A DNA stretch of 60,840 nucleotides, from positions 1-60,840 of the forward strand of contig WLRQ01000011.1 in assembly GCA_009697815.1 (NCBI GenBank), given 5' to 3'. Each line of letters starts with the position of its first letter. The first letter of the stretch is position 1. Made by a program: the position numbers and the translations under genes. This DNA is from Actinomycetota bacterium. GTDB lineage: Bacteria; Actinomycetota; Actinomycetes; S36-B12; CAIYMF01. Shown here one piece after another: positions 50,614 to 59,134 of the stretch. Under the pieces are notes generated by a model. The model was not told the origin of the DNA, searched no databases, and was given only the letters and a program-made list of their open reading frames with translations.

Positions 50614-52107
50614 CTAGGAGATCGCCTGCAGGATCGCGTTCTCGGTGACCTCGTCGCCCTTGAGCTCGGCGGCGATGGAGCCGCGTCGCATGCAGATGAC
50701 GCGGTCGCAGGTGGTCGCCAACTCATCTGGCTCAGCAGCGAGGACGACTCCGCGGTCTGCCGCCAGCGTGCGGAGAACGGCGAGCAACTGGGCCCGACCC
50801 GCGAGGTCGACACCCACGGTCGGATTGTCAACGACCAGGAGATCAACCTTGAGGCGAGACCAGCGCGCAAGCAAGGCCCGCTGCTGGTTTCCGCCCGAGA
50901 GCGAGGTCATCAGTGCCCCGGGCTCACCCTTGACCGAGAGGTCGGCGAGTGAGTCGGTGACCCAGTTCTTCTCGAGCTTGCGCGAGACCAGACGCCCACG
51001 GGTCAGTCGTCGCAGCGCCGGAAGCGCCACGTGCTCGGACACCGTCATCGTCTTGATCACGAGGTTCGCGCGGTCACCCGAGACGAACCCAACGCCGGAC
51101 CGAAGCGCCTTGTGAGCGCTGGAGGGCACGACATTGGACGCACCGACGCGGATCTCACCGCTGACCGGCTGGCTCTGGCCCGAGAGCAGCTCGACGACCT
51201 CGCTGACACCCGAGCCGAGAAGCCCAGCGATGCCCACGACCTCGCCGCGGTGAATATCGAGCGAGACACCGTCGAGGAACGACGCCGTCACGTCCGACAT
51301 GGAGCCCACTTGCTCGCCCAATGCATGGGGCGTGCGTGCGGCCTGATCCTCGATCGCGGCACCGTCGACCCTGGCAAGCAGGAGGTTGACGATGTCGTTC
51401 TTGTTGACCTCGGCACCGGCCAGCTCGCGGTACGTGCGACCGTCGCGCATGAGGGTCACGCGGCTGCACGCCGAGATGATGTCCTCAAGGTGGTGGGAGA
51501 CCAGGATCAAGGAGCGCTCGGGGTTGACGAGCTTCTTCATGGCGGCGATGACGAGTGCGGCCTCCGCCGGCGGCAGACCCGCCGTCGGCTCGTCGAGGAT
51601 CAGCAGCCGAACGTGCTGGCGTGCCGCCCCACGAGCAATGGTGACCATGCGCCGATCGACGGGCGACAGCGATGACACCGGAGCATTGAGATCCATCTCA
51701 TGGCCGAGTGAGGCGATCGCATCGGACGCGATACGGCGCGCCTTGCGACGGTCGATGATCTGGCCGCGCTGAGGCTCCGCACCCAGAACGATGCTCTCCC
51801 ACACGGAGTCCAACGGTGCGAGTGCGAGCTCCTGGGCGATCAGCAGAACGCCCTGCGCCTGGGTCTTGCGGTAATGCCCCAGCGAAAGTGACGCGCCACC
51901 GAGGGTGACAGTGCCCTCGTCGGGAGCCACCACTCCCGAGATCACGTTGAGCAGGGTCGACTTGCCCGAGCCGTTAGGTCCGAGCAGGCCGATCATCTCG
52001 CCATAGCCGACGCGGAGTTGTCCATCCTTGACTGCCTGGATGCCGCCGTAGCGCTTGCTGACGCCGAGGGCCTCGAGCAGGTAGGACCCCTCAGCGGGCC
52101 CGCTCAT
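50614..52107 (-). CDS. Sugar-type ABC transporter, ATP-binding protein (two ATPase domains)
   Basis: A 497-residue tandem ATPase of the RbsA/MglA type. Domain 1 (about 10-245) has Walker A GPNGSGKST, Walker B LLILDEPTAGL and a signature altered to LSPVDRR. Domain 2 (about 260-495) has the degenerate Walker A usual for this family (GLLGSGVSE), an intact LSGGNQQ and Walker B VVDNPTVGVD. ATG 52107 overlaps the permease stop (ATGA). It powers import of the ligand of the binding protein at 53454-54584. The sugar or other solute cannot be named from sequence. Confidence 0.9.
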   Translation of the reverse strand: MSGPAEGSYLLEALGVSKRYGGIQAVKDGQLRVGYGEMIGLLGPNGSGKSTLLNVISGVVAPDEGTVTLGGASLSLGHYRKTQAQGVLLIAQELALAPLDSVWESIVLGAEPQRGQIIDRRKARRIASDAIASLGHEMDLNAPVSSLSPVDRRMVTIARGAARQHVRLLILDEPTAGLPPAEAALVIAAMKKLVNPERSLILVSHHLEDIISACSRVTLMRDGRTYRELAGAEVNKNDIVNLLLARVDGAAIEDQAARTPHALGEQVGSMSDVTASFLDGVSLDIHRGEVVGIAGLLGSGVSEVVELLSGQSQPVSGEIRVGASNVVPSSAHKALRSGVGFVSGDRANLVIKTMTVSEHVALPALRRLTRGRLVSRKLEKNWVTDSLADLSVKGEPGALMTSLSGGNQQRALLARWSRLKVDLLVVDNPTVGVDLAGRAQLLAVLRTLAADRGVVLAAEPDELATTCDRVICMRRGSIAAELKGDEVTENAILQAIS

Positions 52108-53156
52108 GCGCGACCCTTGGACCGCGCGAGGAGGACGGCCGCGAACAGGACCACGCCCTGAACACCAGTTCCGACCCACGTGGGCACGTTCAGGATCGTG
52201 AGGCCGTTGGACAGCACCGCGAGGTAGACAGCACCGAACATCGTCGCCGGCACCGAGAAGCCACGCTTACCAACCCCAGCGGCGCCGAAGAAGGCTGCGG
52301 CGTAGGCCGGGAGGAGGAAGGCCGGGAGGGCGTTGTTGAAGTAGCCAGCGCGCCCCGCGAACAGGATGCCGGCGAAGCCCGCGAGCAGGCCCGTGAGGGT
52401 GAATGCCAGCACCTTGGTGCGACGGACCGGCACGCCGGCGAGGCGAGCAGCGATCTCGTTGCCACCGATGGCGGTGACGTGACGGCCCCAGGGAGTGAGA
52501 GTCATGACGATGCCCACGACCACGGCAACGATGACGAGCAGGAGGGTCGCAATCTCGAGCTGGAAGTCACCGAAGGCGATCCAGTGGTTGAGGCTCAGGT
52601 TCTGCAGTGGCTCCGACAGTGAGGTGACGTTCACCGAGGTGCGACCGAGGTCGATCTTCGACTGGACGAAGAGTTCGATACCTGCGGCCATCGAGCCGAC
52701 GGCGAGGGTAACGACGAAGGCCGGGGCCTTGCCGTAGCCGACAGCCGCACCATTGACCGAACCGATCAGGGTCGCGAGCGCGAGCCCGATGACAAGGACC
52801 AGCACGAACGGCATACCGGTCTGGGTGGAGGCAACGGCCACCGTGACGGTGGTCAGCGCGGCGACGTAGGGCACCGAGAGGTCGAACTCACCCAGGATCA
52901 GGACCACCGTGACACCAATGGCGAGCATGGCCAGGATCGGCAGCGCATTGATGACGTTGGCCAGGTTCTGACCCGACCAGAAGGTATCGGGCTTGGCCAA
53001 GGTGAAGATCACGAGCATCAGCAGGAAGCTGCCGAACATGATGATCTTTCTAAGGGACGGCCGAGACCGCTTCCCCGCGGCATCGAGCGGTGCGATGGGA
53101 GCGCCTGCGGCGCTCACCTGCTCCGCACTCGTCGCAGCCTGATTGGCGTGGGACAT
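52104..53156 (-). CDS. Sugar-type ABC transporter, permease
   Basis: A 350-residue RbsC-like membrane protein with about 8-10 helices. Typical blocks are ILAMLAIGVTVVLILGEFDL (the family G-E-F-D-L-S loop), LIGSVNGAAVGYGKAPAFVV and RHVTAIGGNEIAARLAGVPV. ATG 53156 follows AAGGAG. It is cotranscribed with the ATPase by 4-nt overlap. It is separated from the binding-protein gene by a strong hairpin at 53384-53420 and a 297-bp gap, so it may be expressed at a lower level than the binding protein or from its own promoter. Confidence 0.9.
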   Translation of the reverse strand: MSHANQAATSAEQVSAAGAPIAPLDAAGKRSRPSLRKIIMFGSFLLMLVIFTLAKPDTFWSGQNLANVINALPILAMLAIGVTVVLILGEFDLSVPYVAALTTVTVAVASTQTGMPFVLVLVIGLALATLIGSVNGAAVGYGKAPAFVVTLAVGSMAAGIELFVQSKIDLGRTSVNVTSLSEPLQNLSLNHWIAFGDFQLEIATLLLVIVAVVVGIVMTLTPWGRHVTAIGGNEIAARLAGVPVRRTKVLAFTLTGLLAGFAGILFAGRAGYFNNALPAFLLPAYAAAFFGAAGVGKRGFSVPATMFGAVYLAVLSNGLTILNVPTWVGTGVQGVVLFAAVLLARSKGRA

Positions 53157-53383
53157 TGTCAACTCCTTGCATCTGCGATCGGGTCGGATACCGGGAAATG
53201 AAGATCATCTGAACGTGTCGACCCTCGGGGCTGATTGCTCCGAGTGGCTTTGTATCCAGAGGTTACGGGCCTTGTCAACGGTGTGAACTCACGCGCGGCC
53301 CTCCCTACCACGTCGCGGCATAGGGGCGTGGTTTCGCTCTCTGCCCGGGCCCGGTTCGGAGAAGCGGAGAGTCACTAGCGGCG

Positions 53384-53420
53384 GTTGGGGTGGGGACGCC
53401 ATAGGCGTCCCCACCCCAAC
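53384..53420 (-). terminator. Perfect hairpin between binding protein and permease genes
   Basis: 17-bp perfect arms around ATA, 34 nt after the binding-protein stop. A hairpin here commonly lowers read-through into the permease/ATPase genes while stabilising the binding-protein mRNA. Confidence 0.85.
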
Positions 53421-53453
53421 GCTAGCTAGGTGGTACTCGTGCGAAGTGCGCTA

Positions 53454-54584
53454 TTACGGGGCCGAAAGAGTGCTGGGCTGGAGCTTGTAGGTCTTCTCCC
53501 AGATCTTGATCTGCTCCTTGAGCGCGGGGTCGAACGGGTAGAAACGGTCAGAGCCGGCGGGGAAGTCCGCGATGGCCGCAACCGTTGCGCCGGGCTCGTT
53601 CACCGTCTCAGAGTTCGGGGGGAACGGGGTGCCATCGACGTGGTACGCCGCGAGTGCGGTGAGCAGGTCGAACCAGTGCTGCCACTGCTTCGTGACGGCG
53701 GTGATGAGCGGCGCGCCTTCCTTCATGGCCTTGACGCTCGAGGGGTTGTCGAAGCGGGTGATCGTGGTGATCTCCGACTCACGGTTGAGGCGCTTGACGG
53801 TGGGGCCCCAGAGGGCGTAGCCGAAGTCGCTGAAGTCGATCATGACGATCTTGCCGGGGTGCGCGGTGAAGATTGCCTCGGAGACCTTGGTCATCGAGTT
53901 GATGAGGTCGGCGAGGTTGGTGTCGCGCAGGTCCGCGTACTTGGTGCCCTTGGCGATGAGCTCGTCACGGAGACCGTTGACGTAGCCCTGGCCGCCGTAG
54001 TTCTGGGTGATCTCGACACCGACGATGGGGCGGTCCTTGAGGTCAGCGTTGCCGAGGATGAAGTCAGCAGTGGCCGCACCGGACTTGACGATGTTGTCGG
54101 CGTAGATACCGCCGGTGTAGAGGGCCTCGTTGCCGGGGGTCACCGAGGTGCCCTCAGCCATCACGGGGATGTTCGCCGCAGCGGCCTGCTTCATGCCGTT
54201 GGGGATTTCCTCGCCGCCGAGTGCCATGGTGACGATGGCGTCGACCTTCTTGGTGACGAAGCCCGACATGCAGGCTTCCATCTTGGTGGGGTCGCCAGCG
54301 CCATCGCACAGGTCGATGGTGTAGCCGAAGACCTCGGCCGCAGCCTTGAACTGAGCGGTCCAGACGCCGAGGTTCTCGGACGTCGCGGTGCTGGGGATGA
54401 GCCCGATGGTCAACTTGCCCGGGTCCTTGAGCGCCGCAGTGGACTCGGCCGGGGCGGAGGACTCGGCCGGGGCGGAGGACTCGGCCGGGGCGGAGGTCTC
54501 GGCGGGGGTCGAGCTCGAGCTGCAGCCAGCCACGAGCAGGGCGGCGGCCGCGAGCGGCGCTGCCAGGAGGATGGATCTACGCAC
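53454..54584 (-). CDS. Sugar-type ABC transporter, substrate-binding lipoprotein
   Basis: A 376-residue periplasmic-binding protein from GTG 54584 behind AAGGAG. A lipoprotein signal peptide ends in LLVAGC. A flexible Ser/Ala/Glu linker with three A-P-A-E-S-S units follows, then a type-1 (sugar) binding fold with LTIGLIPSTATSENLG, DAIVTMALGGEEIP and PIVGVEITQNYGGQGYVNGL. It delivers the solute to the RbsC-like permease and tandem ATPase downstream. The nearby xylAB genes make a pentose a possibility, but the sequence does not show which ligand is bound. Confidence 0.88.
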   Translation of the reverse strand: MRRSILLAAPLAAAALLVAGCSSSSTPAETSAPAESSAPAESSAPAESTAALKDPGKLTIGLIPSTATSENLGVWTAQFKAAAEVFGYTIDLCDGAGDPTKMEACMSGFVTKKVDAIVTMALGGEEIPNGMKQAAAANIPVMAEGTSVTPGNEALYTGGIYADNIVKSGAATADFILGNADLKDRPIVGVEITQNYGGQGYVNGLRDELIAKGTKYADLRDTNLADLINSMTKVSEAIFTAHPGKIVMIDFSDFGYALWGPTVKRLNRESEITTITRFDNPSSVKAMKEGAPLITAVTKQWQHWFDLLTALAAYHVDGTPFPPNSETVNEPGATVAAIADFPAGSDRFYPFDPALKEQIKIWEKTYKLQPSTLSAP

Positions 54585-55137
54585 TAGTAACTCCTTAAGA
54601 GAGGGGACGGATCCCCGTAGTCGCCGGACCGCCAGGGGTGCGGGCCGGTGGTGAGTGCAGAGCACACCATCTCCCAACCGGCCGTTTGAATACAAGGGTC
54701 GACGGACCTCATTGGCAAAGTCTGTCCGAACCGTTACAAAGGAGAGCCTGGGATGAGACGGGCACGACCAGGATGTGTGGAGACTCAACGCATGAGTGAA
54801 CCTAGGCGATCGACCTTCGCCTCTGGATCTCGTTGCGGGAGAACCACTCGCGACTCCCGGAACGGTGACTTCCAAGCCAGCGCGGCGTGCAGCGGCCCCC
54901 ACTACCCATTCCCACCCTGAACGTCAATCGACGTTTCCGATAGTCATACGCTCGCTGGCATCCACAACCTCACGATCACACTCGGCCCGGGACACATCAG
55001 GGTGTGGGGCAAGGCCGACGGCACGCGCATGCGATGGTTCCCCTCACCCGACGAGCGTGTCCCGAACGCGGACAATGTCCTCCCATACCGACCCCCGAGG
55101 CTGCGGTCGGGTCCGAGACGAATGAGGAGTTGCTGCT
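54585..55137. other. Intergenic region between the ABC operon and the SDR block
   Basis: 553 bp between divergent genes. A mildly A/T-richer stretch around 54685-54745 is the likely promoter zone of the binding-protein gene. I found no operator of the TGGTCNGACCA type, no RNA gene and no credible protein gene; frames here have weak starts. Confidence 0.4.
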
Positions 55138-55893
55138 GTGCAGGTCAGGGATTCGGTCGCCGTCGTCACCGGGGCCGCGTCGGGCCTCGGGCTCGCCACG
55201 GCCCGTCGGCTGACGGACGCGGGCGCGCGCGTCGTCATGCTCGACCTCCCCGCCTCCGACGGCGCCGCTCGGGCTTCGGAGATCGGCGGCACGTTCATCG
55301 CGGCCGACGTCACTGACCCGGTCGGAATCGAGGCAGCACTCGTCTCGGCACGCGCCCATGGCCCCGTGCGGGTGCTGGTGAACTGCGCGGGTATCGGCGA
55401 CCCGGCCCGCACCCTCGGGAAGTCGGGGCCGCTCGCCCTCGAGTCGTTCGAGCGGGTGGTGCGGGTGAACCTGATCGGCACCTTCAATGTCGCCCGGCTC
55501 GCCGCCGCGGCCATGGCCGAGACCGAGGCGGTCGACGGCGAGCGCGGCGTGATCGTCAACACGGCCTCGGTGGCCGCCTTCGACGGCCAGGTGGGTCAGA
55601 CCTCCTACGCCGCCTCGAAGGCGGGCATCGTCGGGCTCACCATCCCCCTCGCGCGCGATCTTGCCCGCCATCTCATCCGCGTCATGACAATCGCGCCCGG
55701 GATCTTCCGTACCCCGATCCTCGACGGGCTCTCTGAGCAGGCCCGAGCCTCGATCGCCTCACAAGTGCCCCACCCCGCACGGCTCGGGGAACCGAGTGAG
55801 TTCGCGGACCTTGTCATGAGTGTGATCGCCAACCCCATGCTCAACGGCGAGACGATCCGCCTCGACGGAGCTCTTCGGATGGGCCCCCAATGA
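55138..55893 (+). CDS. SDR 3-hydroxyacyl-CoA dehydrogenase (HSD17B10-like)
   Basis: A 251-residue SDR from GTG 55138 with GAGGAG upstream. VTGAASGLGLATA is the cofactor loop. VLVNCAGIGDPARTLGKSGP, RGVIVNTASVAAFDGQVGQT, SYAASKAGIVGLTIPLARDL and TIAPGIFRTPIL are blocks of type-II 3-hydroxyacyl-CoA dehydrogenases, which oxidise short or branched 3-hydroxyacyl-CoAs with NAD. Its stop overlaps the start of a second SDR, so the two may form a heteromer. It heads a plus-strand run with another SDR, a thiolase and a FabG-like SDR. Confidence 0.85.
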   Translation: MQVRDSVAVVTGAASGLGLATARRLTDAGARVVMLDLPASDGAARASEIGGTFIAADVTDPVGIEAALVSARAHGPVRVLVNCAGIGDPARTLGKSGPLALESFERVVRVNLIGTFNVARLAAAAMAETEAVDGERGVIVNTASVAAFDGQVGQTSYAASKAGIVGLTIPLARDLARHLIRVMTIAPGIFRTPILDGLSEQARASIASQVPHPARLGEPSEFADLVMSVIANPMLNGETIRLDGALRMGPQ

Positions 55894-56630
55894 CCGCGCG
55901 GCGCACCTGCTTGATCACCGGCGCCTCGCGGGGCATTGGGGCCGCCATCGCCCGGCACCTGGCCCTGGCCGGGTGGGATCTGCTCCTGGTCTCGCGCACC
56001 GAGCCGACACTGGCGCAATTCGCCCAGGATCTCCCGATGGGCCCGGGGGCGAGAGCTCACTACCTGGCCGCTGACATGGGCGACCCCGACGATGTCGACC
56101 GCGTCGCAGCGTGGGCCCTCACCCGCGTCCCCCAGCTCGACGCCCTCATCATCAGCGCGGGAATGGGGGCCATCGGCCCGCTTGAGTCCTTCCCCTTGCG
56201 GCGGCTGGAGAAGATGCTGACGATCAACGTGCGAGCGCCGTACGCCCTAGTGCAGTCCCTCCTCCCCGCACTTCGGGTCGCGGGGACCGAGAGCCCCCAC
56301 GGAGCGAAGGTCATCGCACTCGCCTCGCTCACCGGCCTGGTGGGCCAGCCCCTCAACTCGGCCTACGGCGCGACGAAAGCCGCACTGATCTCCCTGTGCG
56401 AGACCCTCAACACCGAGGAGTCCACCCGCGGCGTGCTCGCCACCGCGGTCTGCCCTGGATATGTCGCGACCGACATGACCACGGGGATCACCGACACCGT
56501 CCCGGCCGACACCATGCTCGACGTCGAGGATGTTGCACTGATGGTCGTCTCACTTCTCGCACTCTCCTCGAGGGTAGTCATCCCCACGCTTGTGATGACA
56601 CGTCCCTCGCCCAACCTCTGGCAGGCGTGA
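55890..56630 (+). CDS. SDR-family oxidoreductase
   Basis: A 246-residue SDR from ATG 55890, overlapping the preceding gene by 4 nt. It has LITGASRGIGAAI (7-19), ISAGMG in place of NNAG, a Ser in IALASLTGLVGQPLNS and Y-x3-K in AYGATKAALI. The cofactor and active-site residues are present, so it should be catalytic. The substrate is unknown. Overlap with the HSD10-like gene suggests they work together in acyl-CoA oxidation. Confidence 0.78.
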   Translation: MTARRTCLITGASRGIGAAIARHLALAGWDLLLVSRTEPTLAQFAQDLPMGPGARAHYLAADMGDPDDVDRVAAWALTRVPQLDALIISAGMGAIGPLESFPLRRLEKMLTINVRAPYALVQSLLPALRVAGTESPHGAKVIALASLTGLVGQPLNSAYGATKAALISLCETLNTEESTRGVLATAVCPGYVATDMTTGITDTVPADTMLDVEDVALMVVSLLALSSRVVIPTLVMTRPSPNLWQA

Positions 56631-56726
56631 GGCGCGATCGCGATGTCACAGGACCCGACACCACGCGCGAAGGTCGTGTCCATAAGGTGGTAGCGCCCAT
56701 CCCCATAGCCCTGACTGAGGTACCCC

Positions 56727-57908
56727 GTGACCCGCGCCGTGATCGTCGATGCCGTCCGTACCGCCTCCGGGCGTGGAAAGCCCGGGGGTGCGCTCTCGAG
56801 CATCCACCCGGTTAACGTCCTCGCCCAGACCCTGAACGCACTGCTCGCGCGCACCGGCGTCGACCCCGCTCTGGTCGACGACGTGATCGCCGGGTGTGTG
56901 TCACAGGCCGGGGACCAGGCCCTCAACATCGCGCGTAACGCGGTGCTGACGGCCGGGTTCCCGGAGTCGGTGCCCGCGACGAGCGTCGACCGCCAGTGCG
57001 GCTCGAGCCAGCAGGCCGCCCACTTCGCCGCCCAGGGCGTCATCGCCGGGGCCTACGACATCGTCATCGCCTGCGGCGTGGAATCGATGAGTCGCGTCCC
57101 GATGGGCGCCAGTTCGCTCGGTGGCGAGCCGACGGCACCGTTGGCCGCTCGCTACCCCGACGGGCTGATCAATCAGGGTGTCTCTGCCGAGGTGATCGCC
57201 GCTCGCTGGGGGTTCTCGCGCGCGCAACTCGATGAGTACTCAGCACGGTCGCACGAACTCGCGTCGACGGGCGCAGCGTCGGGTCACTTCGCCGGCGAGA
57301 TGGTGCCGATCACCCTTCCGGACGGAAGCATCCACCTCGTCGATGAGACCGTCCGCGCGACCACGACTGCGGAGGGGCTGGCCGGCCTGCGCCCGTCGTT
57401 CGCGGACGAGGGGCTCGCGGCACGGTTCCCGGAGATCAACTGGAGCATCACACCCGGCAACTCCTCCCCCCTCACCGATGGGGCCGCAGCGGTCCTGATC
57501 ATGAGTGAGGAGCGCGCCCTGGCACTCGGGCTTCGTCCGCGCGCGGCGTTCCACTCCTTCGCCGTCACCGGCAGCGACCCGCTGCTGATGCTCACCGGAG
57601 TGATCCCGGCTACGCGCAAGGTCCTCGATCGCGCTGGCCTCTCGCTCTCGGACATGGACACTTACGAGGTCAACGAGGCATTCGCACCCGTGCCGCTGGC
57701 CTGGGCCAAGGAGCTCGGAGCCGATCTGACGCGACTCAACCCGTCGGGCGGGGCTATCGCGCTGGGACACGCGCTCGGCGCCTCGGGCGCACGACTGCTC
57801 ACGACGATGCTCACGAACCTGGAATCTTCCGGCGGCCGCTACGGCCTACAGACCATGTGCGAGGGCGGCGGCATGGCCAACGCGACGATCATCGAACGTT
57901 GGGGCTGA
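56727..57908 (+). CDS. Acetyl-CoA acetyltransferase (thiolase)
   Basis: A 393-residue thiolase from GTG 56727. Nucleophile Cys is near residue 90 in VDRQCGSSQQ. NEAF, GHALGASGAR and the final CEGGGMANA complete the active site. A neighbouring FabG-like SDR starts 1 nt after its stop. The enzyme differs in sequence from the thiolase at 12749-13951. It is likely responsible for the final cleavage of a 3-oxoacyl-CoA in this second beta-oxidation block. Confidence 0.9.
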   Translation: MTRAVIVDAVRTASGRGKPGGALSSIHPVNVLAQTLNALLARTGVDPALVDDVIAGCVSQAGDQALNIARNAVLTAGFPESVPATSVDRQCGSSQQAAHFAAQGVIAGAYDIVIACGVESMSRVPMGASSLGGEPTAPLAARYPDGLINQGVSAEVIAARWGFSRAQLDEYSARSHELASTGAASGHFAGEMVPITLPDGSIHLVDETVRATTTAEGLAGLRPSFADEGLAARFPEINWSITPGNSSPLTDGAAAVLIMSEERALALGLRPRAAFHSFAVTGSDPLLMLTGVIPATRKVLDRAGLSLSDMDTYEVNEAFAPVPLAWAKELGADLTRLNPSGGAIALGHALGASGARLLTTMLTNLESSGGRYGLQTMCEGGGMANATIIERWG

Positions 57909-57909
57909 C

Positions 57910-58647
57910 ATGCCCATCACGTTCGACTTCGCCGGGCGCACCGTGCTCGTCACCGGCGCGGCACAAGGTATTGGTGAGGGGATCGCCCGACTCTTCCTCG
58001 CCTCAGGTGCCAAGGTCGCGGTGCTCGACCGCGACGCGGACCGTCTGGCCGCAACATGGCCCGGCCATGAGTCAGTTCACGCGTTCGCAGTCGACGTGTC
58101 CGATTCGGCGGCAGTGGCTCACGCCGTCGACGATGTCGTGGCCTGGGCGGGGTCACTCGACGTGGTCGTCAACAACGCCGGGATCACGCGCGACACCGTC
58201 GTGTGGAAGATGACTGACGAGCAATGGCGCGAGGTTCTCGACGTTCACCTCGGCGGCACCTTCGCGATGACGCGAGCGGCCATCCCGCACATGAGATCCG
58301 CCGGATGGGGGCGAATCATCAATGTCACCTCCTACACCGGGATGCACGGCAACATCGGCCAGGCCAACTACGCGGCTGCCAAGGGTGGGCTCATCGCCTT
58401 CACCAAGACCGTGGCCAAGGAGACGGCAGGCTTCGGCATCACCGTCAACGCGATCTCACCGAACGCGGCCACCGCGATGGTGACGGCTGTGGGGCCCGAA
58501 CTGCTCGCCGCCATGACCGCCACCGTGCCGATGCGGCGTTTTGCCGAACCCGCCGAAATGGCTGCCGCAGTGGCGTTCCTCGCATCAGAGGAGGCCGGCT
58601 ACATCACCGGCGTCGTGCTGCCCGTCGACGGCGGCATCTCGATGTAG
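57910..58647 (+). CDS. SDR, FabG-like acetoacetyl-CoA/3-oxoacyl reductase
   Basis: A 245-residue SDR from ATG 57910, 1 nt after the thiolase stop. VLVTGAAQGIGEGI, NNAGITRDTVVWKMTDEQW, Ser-Tyr-Lys in INVTSYTGMHGNIGQANYAA AKGG and a C-terminal YITGVVLPVDGGISM are typical of FabG/PhaB-type enzymes. It may run as a 3-hydroxyacyl-CoA dehydrogenase in this catabolic context. It is convergent with the DUF35 gene, 6 bp away. Confidence 0.83.
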   Translation: MPITFDFAGRTVLVTGAAQGIGEGIARLFLASGAKVAVLDRDADRLAATWPGHESVHAFAVDVSDSAAVAHAVDDVVAWAGSLDVVVNNAGITRDTVVWKMTDEQWREVLDVHLGGTFAMTRAAIPHMRSAGWGRIINVTSYTGMHGNIGQANYAAAKGGLIAFTKTVAKETAGFGITVNAISPNAATAMVTAVGPELLAAMTATVPMRRFAEPAEMAAAVAFLASEEAGYITGVVLPVDGGISM

Positions 58648-58653
58648 CACGGC

Positions 58654-59133
58654 TCAGCCGGCGGGCTCGAAGTGGCTGATGTCAAGGATGTGACCGGCCC
58701 GCTCTGCCGACCAGACGGCACGCACGCGACTGCCCTGCGGAAGTTGATCGCGCACAGTGGCCGGGTCACTGAAGTCCAGCCCCGTCACGACGTGCATGAG
58801 CAGGGTGTCGGCACCGTCGAGACGAATTGCGCCCACGACATAGGGCGGGGTGGGCCCCCCGGTGAAGCCGTGCCACACGACAGTGAAGACCTCAAGACTT
58901 CCCTCACCGGGTAGCTCGAGCCACTCGTCGGTCGGTACATAGCAGGACTCGCAGTAGGCCTGCGGCGGGACGAACACGCGACGGCAGTCGGGGCATCGGT
59001 TCGCGAGGATCTTCGCCTCACGAAGTCCTTGCATGAACCGGCTCCAGGTCGCCCCGAGGTGGATGTCGTAGCCGAGGTCCCACCGCACGGCCTGGGTGAC
59101 AGGTGCGGTCGCGGGGGTGGTCGGGGTGGTCAT
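58654..59133 (-). CDS. Zn-ribbon/OB-fold (DUF35) thiolase-partner protein
   Basis: A 159-residue protein from ATG 59133. A rubredoxin-like zinc ribbon with two C-x-x-C pairs (RCPDCRRVF and YCESCYVP) is followed by an OB fold (GSLEVFTVVW...GADTLLMHVV). DUF35 proteins bind thiolase-like partners and channel acyl-CoA, as in ChsH2-Ltp2 and BbsA-BbsB. It starts 1 nt after the stop of the thiolase-like gene on the same strand, fitting a fixed complex. Confidence 0.88.
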   Translation of the reverse strand: MTTPTTPATAPVTQAVRWDLGYDIHLGATWSRFMQGLREAKILANRCPDCRRVFVPPQAYCESCYVPTDEWLELPGEGSLEVFTVVWHGFTGGPTPPYVVGAIRLDGADTLLMHVVTGLDFSDPATVRDQLPQGSRVRAVWSAERAGHILDISHFEPAG

Positions 59134-59134
59134 G

